Origin: Erythrobacter litoralis HTCC2594 | GTDB taxonomy: Bacteria > Pseudomonadota > Alphaproteobacteria > Sphingomonadales > Sphingomonadaceae | Reading direction: 5' to 3' | Length of the DNA stretch: 64,000 bases | Assembly: GCF_000013005.1 (NCBI RefSeq) | Contig: NC_007722.1 | Span: 2,857,501 to 2,921,500 of the forward strand | Part shown: positions 63,472 to 64,000 of the stretch, in pieces | How positions within the stretch are numbered: position 1 is the first letter of the stretch | Layout of the letters: every line of letters starts with the position of its first letter | Notes under the pieces: generated by a model | Told to the model about the DNA's origin: nothing | The model's database searches: none | The model's input: the letters and a program-made list of their open reading frames with translations, nothing else | Made by a program: the position numbers and the translations under genes

Positions 63472-64000
63472 ATGACCACCCCCGATACCGAGACCGTCGA
63501 CACGGTGAACAAGGCCTTCGTTGAGGAAACCTCCGAAGAACCGAGAATGCCGGGACATGAAAGCGCGCTCGATCGCAAGCCCGAATGGCAGCCGCGCTAT
63601 CCCGGCTCGGGCAGGCTCGAAGGCAAGGTCGCCATCGTCACCGGCGGCGATAGCGGTATCGGCAGGGCGACGGCGGTGCTGTTCGCGCGCGAAGGGGCCA
63701 AGGTTGCCATCGCCTATCTCGAGGAAACCGACGATGCCAAGGCAACCGCTGCGGCCATCGAGGACGAGGGCAGCGAAGCGCTCCTGCTCGAAGGCGATCT
63801 CGGCTGTCCCGACACCTGCAAGCGTCTGGTCGACAAGGTGATCGACACATGGGGCCAACTCGACGTGCTGGTAAACAATGCGGGGGAGCAACATCCCGAC
63901 GACGATATCACCGACATCACGGCCGAGCAGCTTCAGCGCACTTTCCAGACCAACATCTTCTCGATGTTCTACCTGACGCAAGCTGCGCGGCCTCACCTCA
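63472..64000 (+). CDS. Short-chain dehydrogenase/reductase (5' part only)
   Basis: An oxidoreductase truncated by the right edge; 176 residues are visible. An N-terminal extension of ~45 residues precedes the Rossmann fold, as in YghA/YdaD-type stress SDRs. The cofactor motif is VAIVTGGDSGIGRATAVLFA (TGxxxGIG), followed by DVLVNNAGEQHP (NNAG) and the start of the FQTNIFSMFYLTQAARP helix. The catalytic YxxxK lies beyond the window. GAAAGGAG precedes the ATG at 63472. The substrate is unknown; the long N-terminus favours the general-stress subgroup. Confidence 0.9.
   Translation, partial: MTTPDTETVDTVNKAFVEETSEEPRMPGHESALDRKPEWQPRYPGSGRLEGKVAIVTGGDSGIGRATAVLFAREGAKVAIAYLEETDDAKATAAAIEDEGSEALLLEGDLGCPDTCKRLVDKVIDTWGQLDVLVNNAGEQHPDDDITDITAEQLQRTFQTNIFSMFYLTQAARPHL

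Overview
The window looks like a chromosomal segment of a GC-rich alphaproteobacterium in Sphingomonadales, most likely Erythrobacteraceae (Erythrobacter/Qipengyuania/Altererythrobacter type). The evidence is the CtrA and GapR (DUF2312) cell-cycle proteins, a DUF4167 gene, DUF1244, the CIRCE-controlled groESL pair, tandem 3-oxoacid CoA-transferase genes, and dispersed intergenic palindromes of a type common in this order. The assignment is by inference from gene content only. No rRNA, tRNA, insertion sequence, prophage or CRISPR array was recognised. The region is mostly core genome.

Layout. 0-3 kb: 5' part of ctrA, then rpoN and lptB, all on the minus strand. 3-5.6 kb: a small membrane protein, a BON-MscS channel and ppa. 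5.9-10 kb: hisS-prfA-prmC and a DUF4167 gene. 10-14 kb: lnt, metK, DUF418. 14.2-17.7 kb: a CaiB-type CoA-transferase and scoA/scoB with an extra HAD-like lipoprotein gene between the two subunits. 17.7-18.3 kb: a gene-free stretch ending in a strong orphan terminator, a candidate small RNA. 18.3-24.9 kb: a bacterial CDC48-type AAA ATPase, an MscS-like channel and polA. 25-29.8 kb: a small lipoprotein, a serine beta-lactamase-like protein, a host-attachment family protein, and a kinase-like/acyl-CoA dehydrogenase pair.

29.9-39.2 kb is a copper-handling neighbourhood: a DUF305-LVIVD fusion, copA-copB, csoR, a membrane DUF305 protein and a small membrane protein. Two similar GC-palindromic operators lie in the two divergent promoters, which suggests one CsoR regulon. 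39-41.4 kb: groEL and groES with a CIRCE element. 41.5-46.7 kb: MscS, MATE, rplL-rplJ, a small lipoprotein, and a peptide-DUF2975-XRE operon. 46.7-49.1 kb: a frameshifted gene remnant and an acyltransferase-SGNH protein. 49.1-58.9 kb: rpoB and rpoC under their own promoter, with an FkbM-type methyltransferase gene between them. 59-64 kb: a repeated-motif lipoprotein, gltX, pyk, DUF1244, gapR and a truncated SDR gene.

The oddest items are: (i) hisS, whose last ~130 codons are AT-rich and do not resemble a usual HisRS anticodon-binding domain; (ii) the orphan structured RNA/terminator before the AAA ATPase; (iii) foreign-looking genes lodged inside two normally tight units (scoA-scoB and rpoB-rpoC); (iv) the DUF305-LVIVD fusion beside the copper genes. 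Function calls rest on reading motifs by eye; no searches were run.
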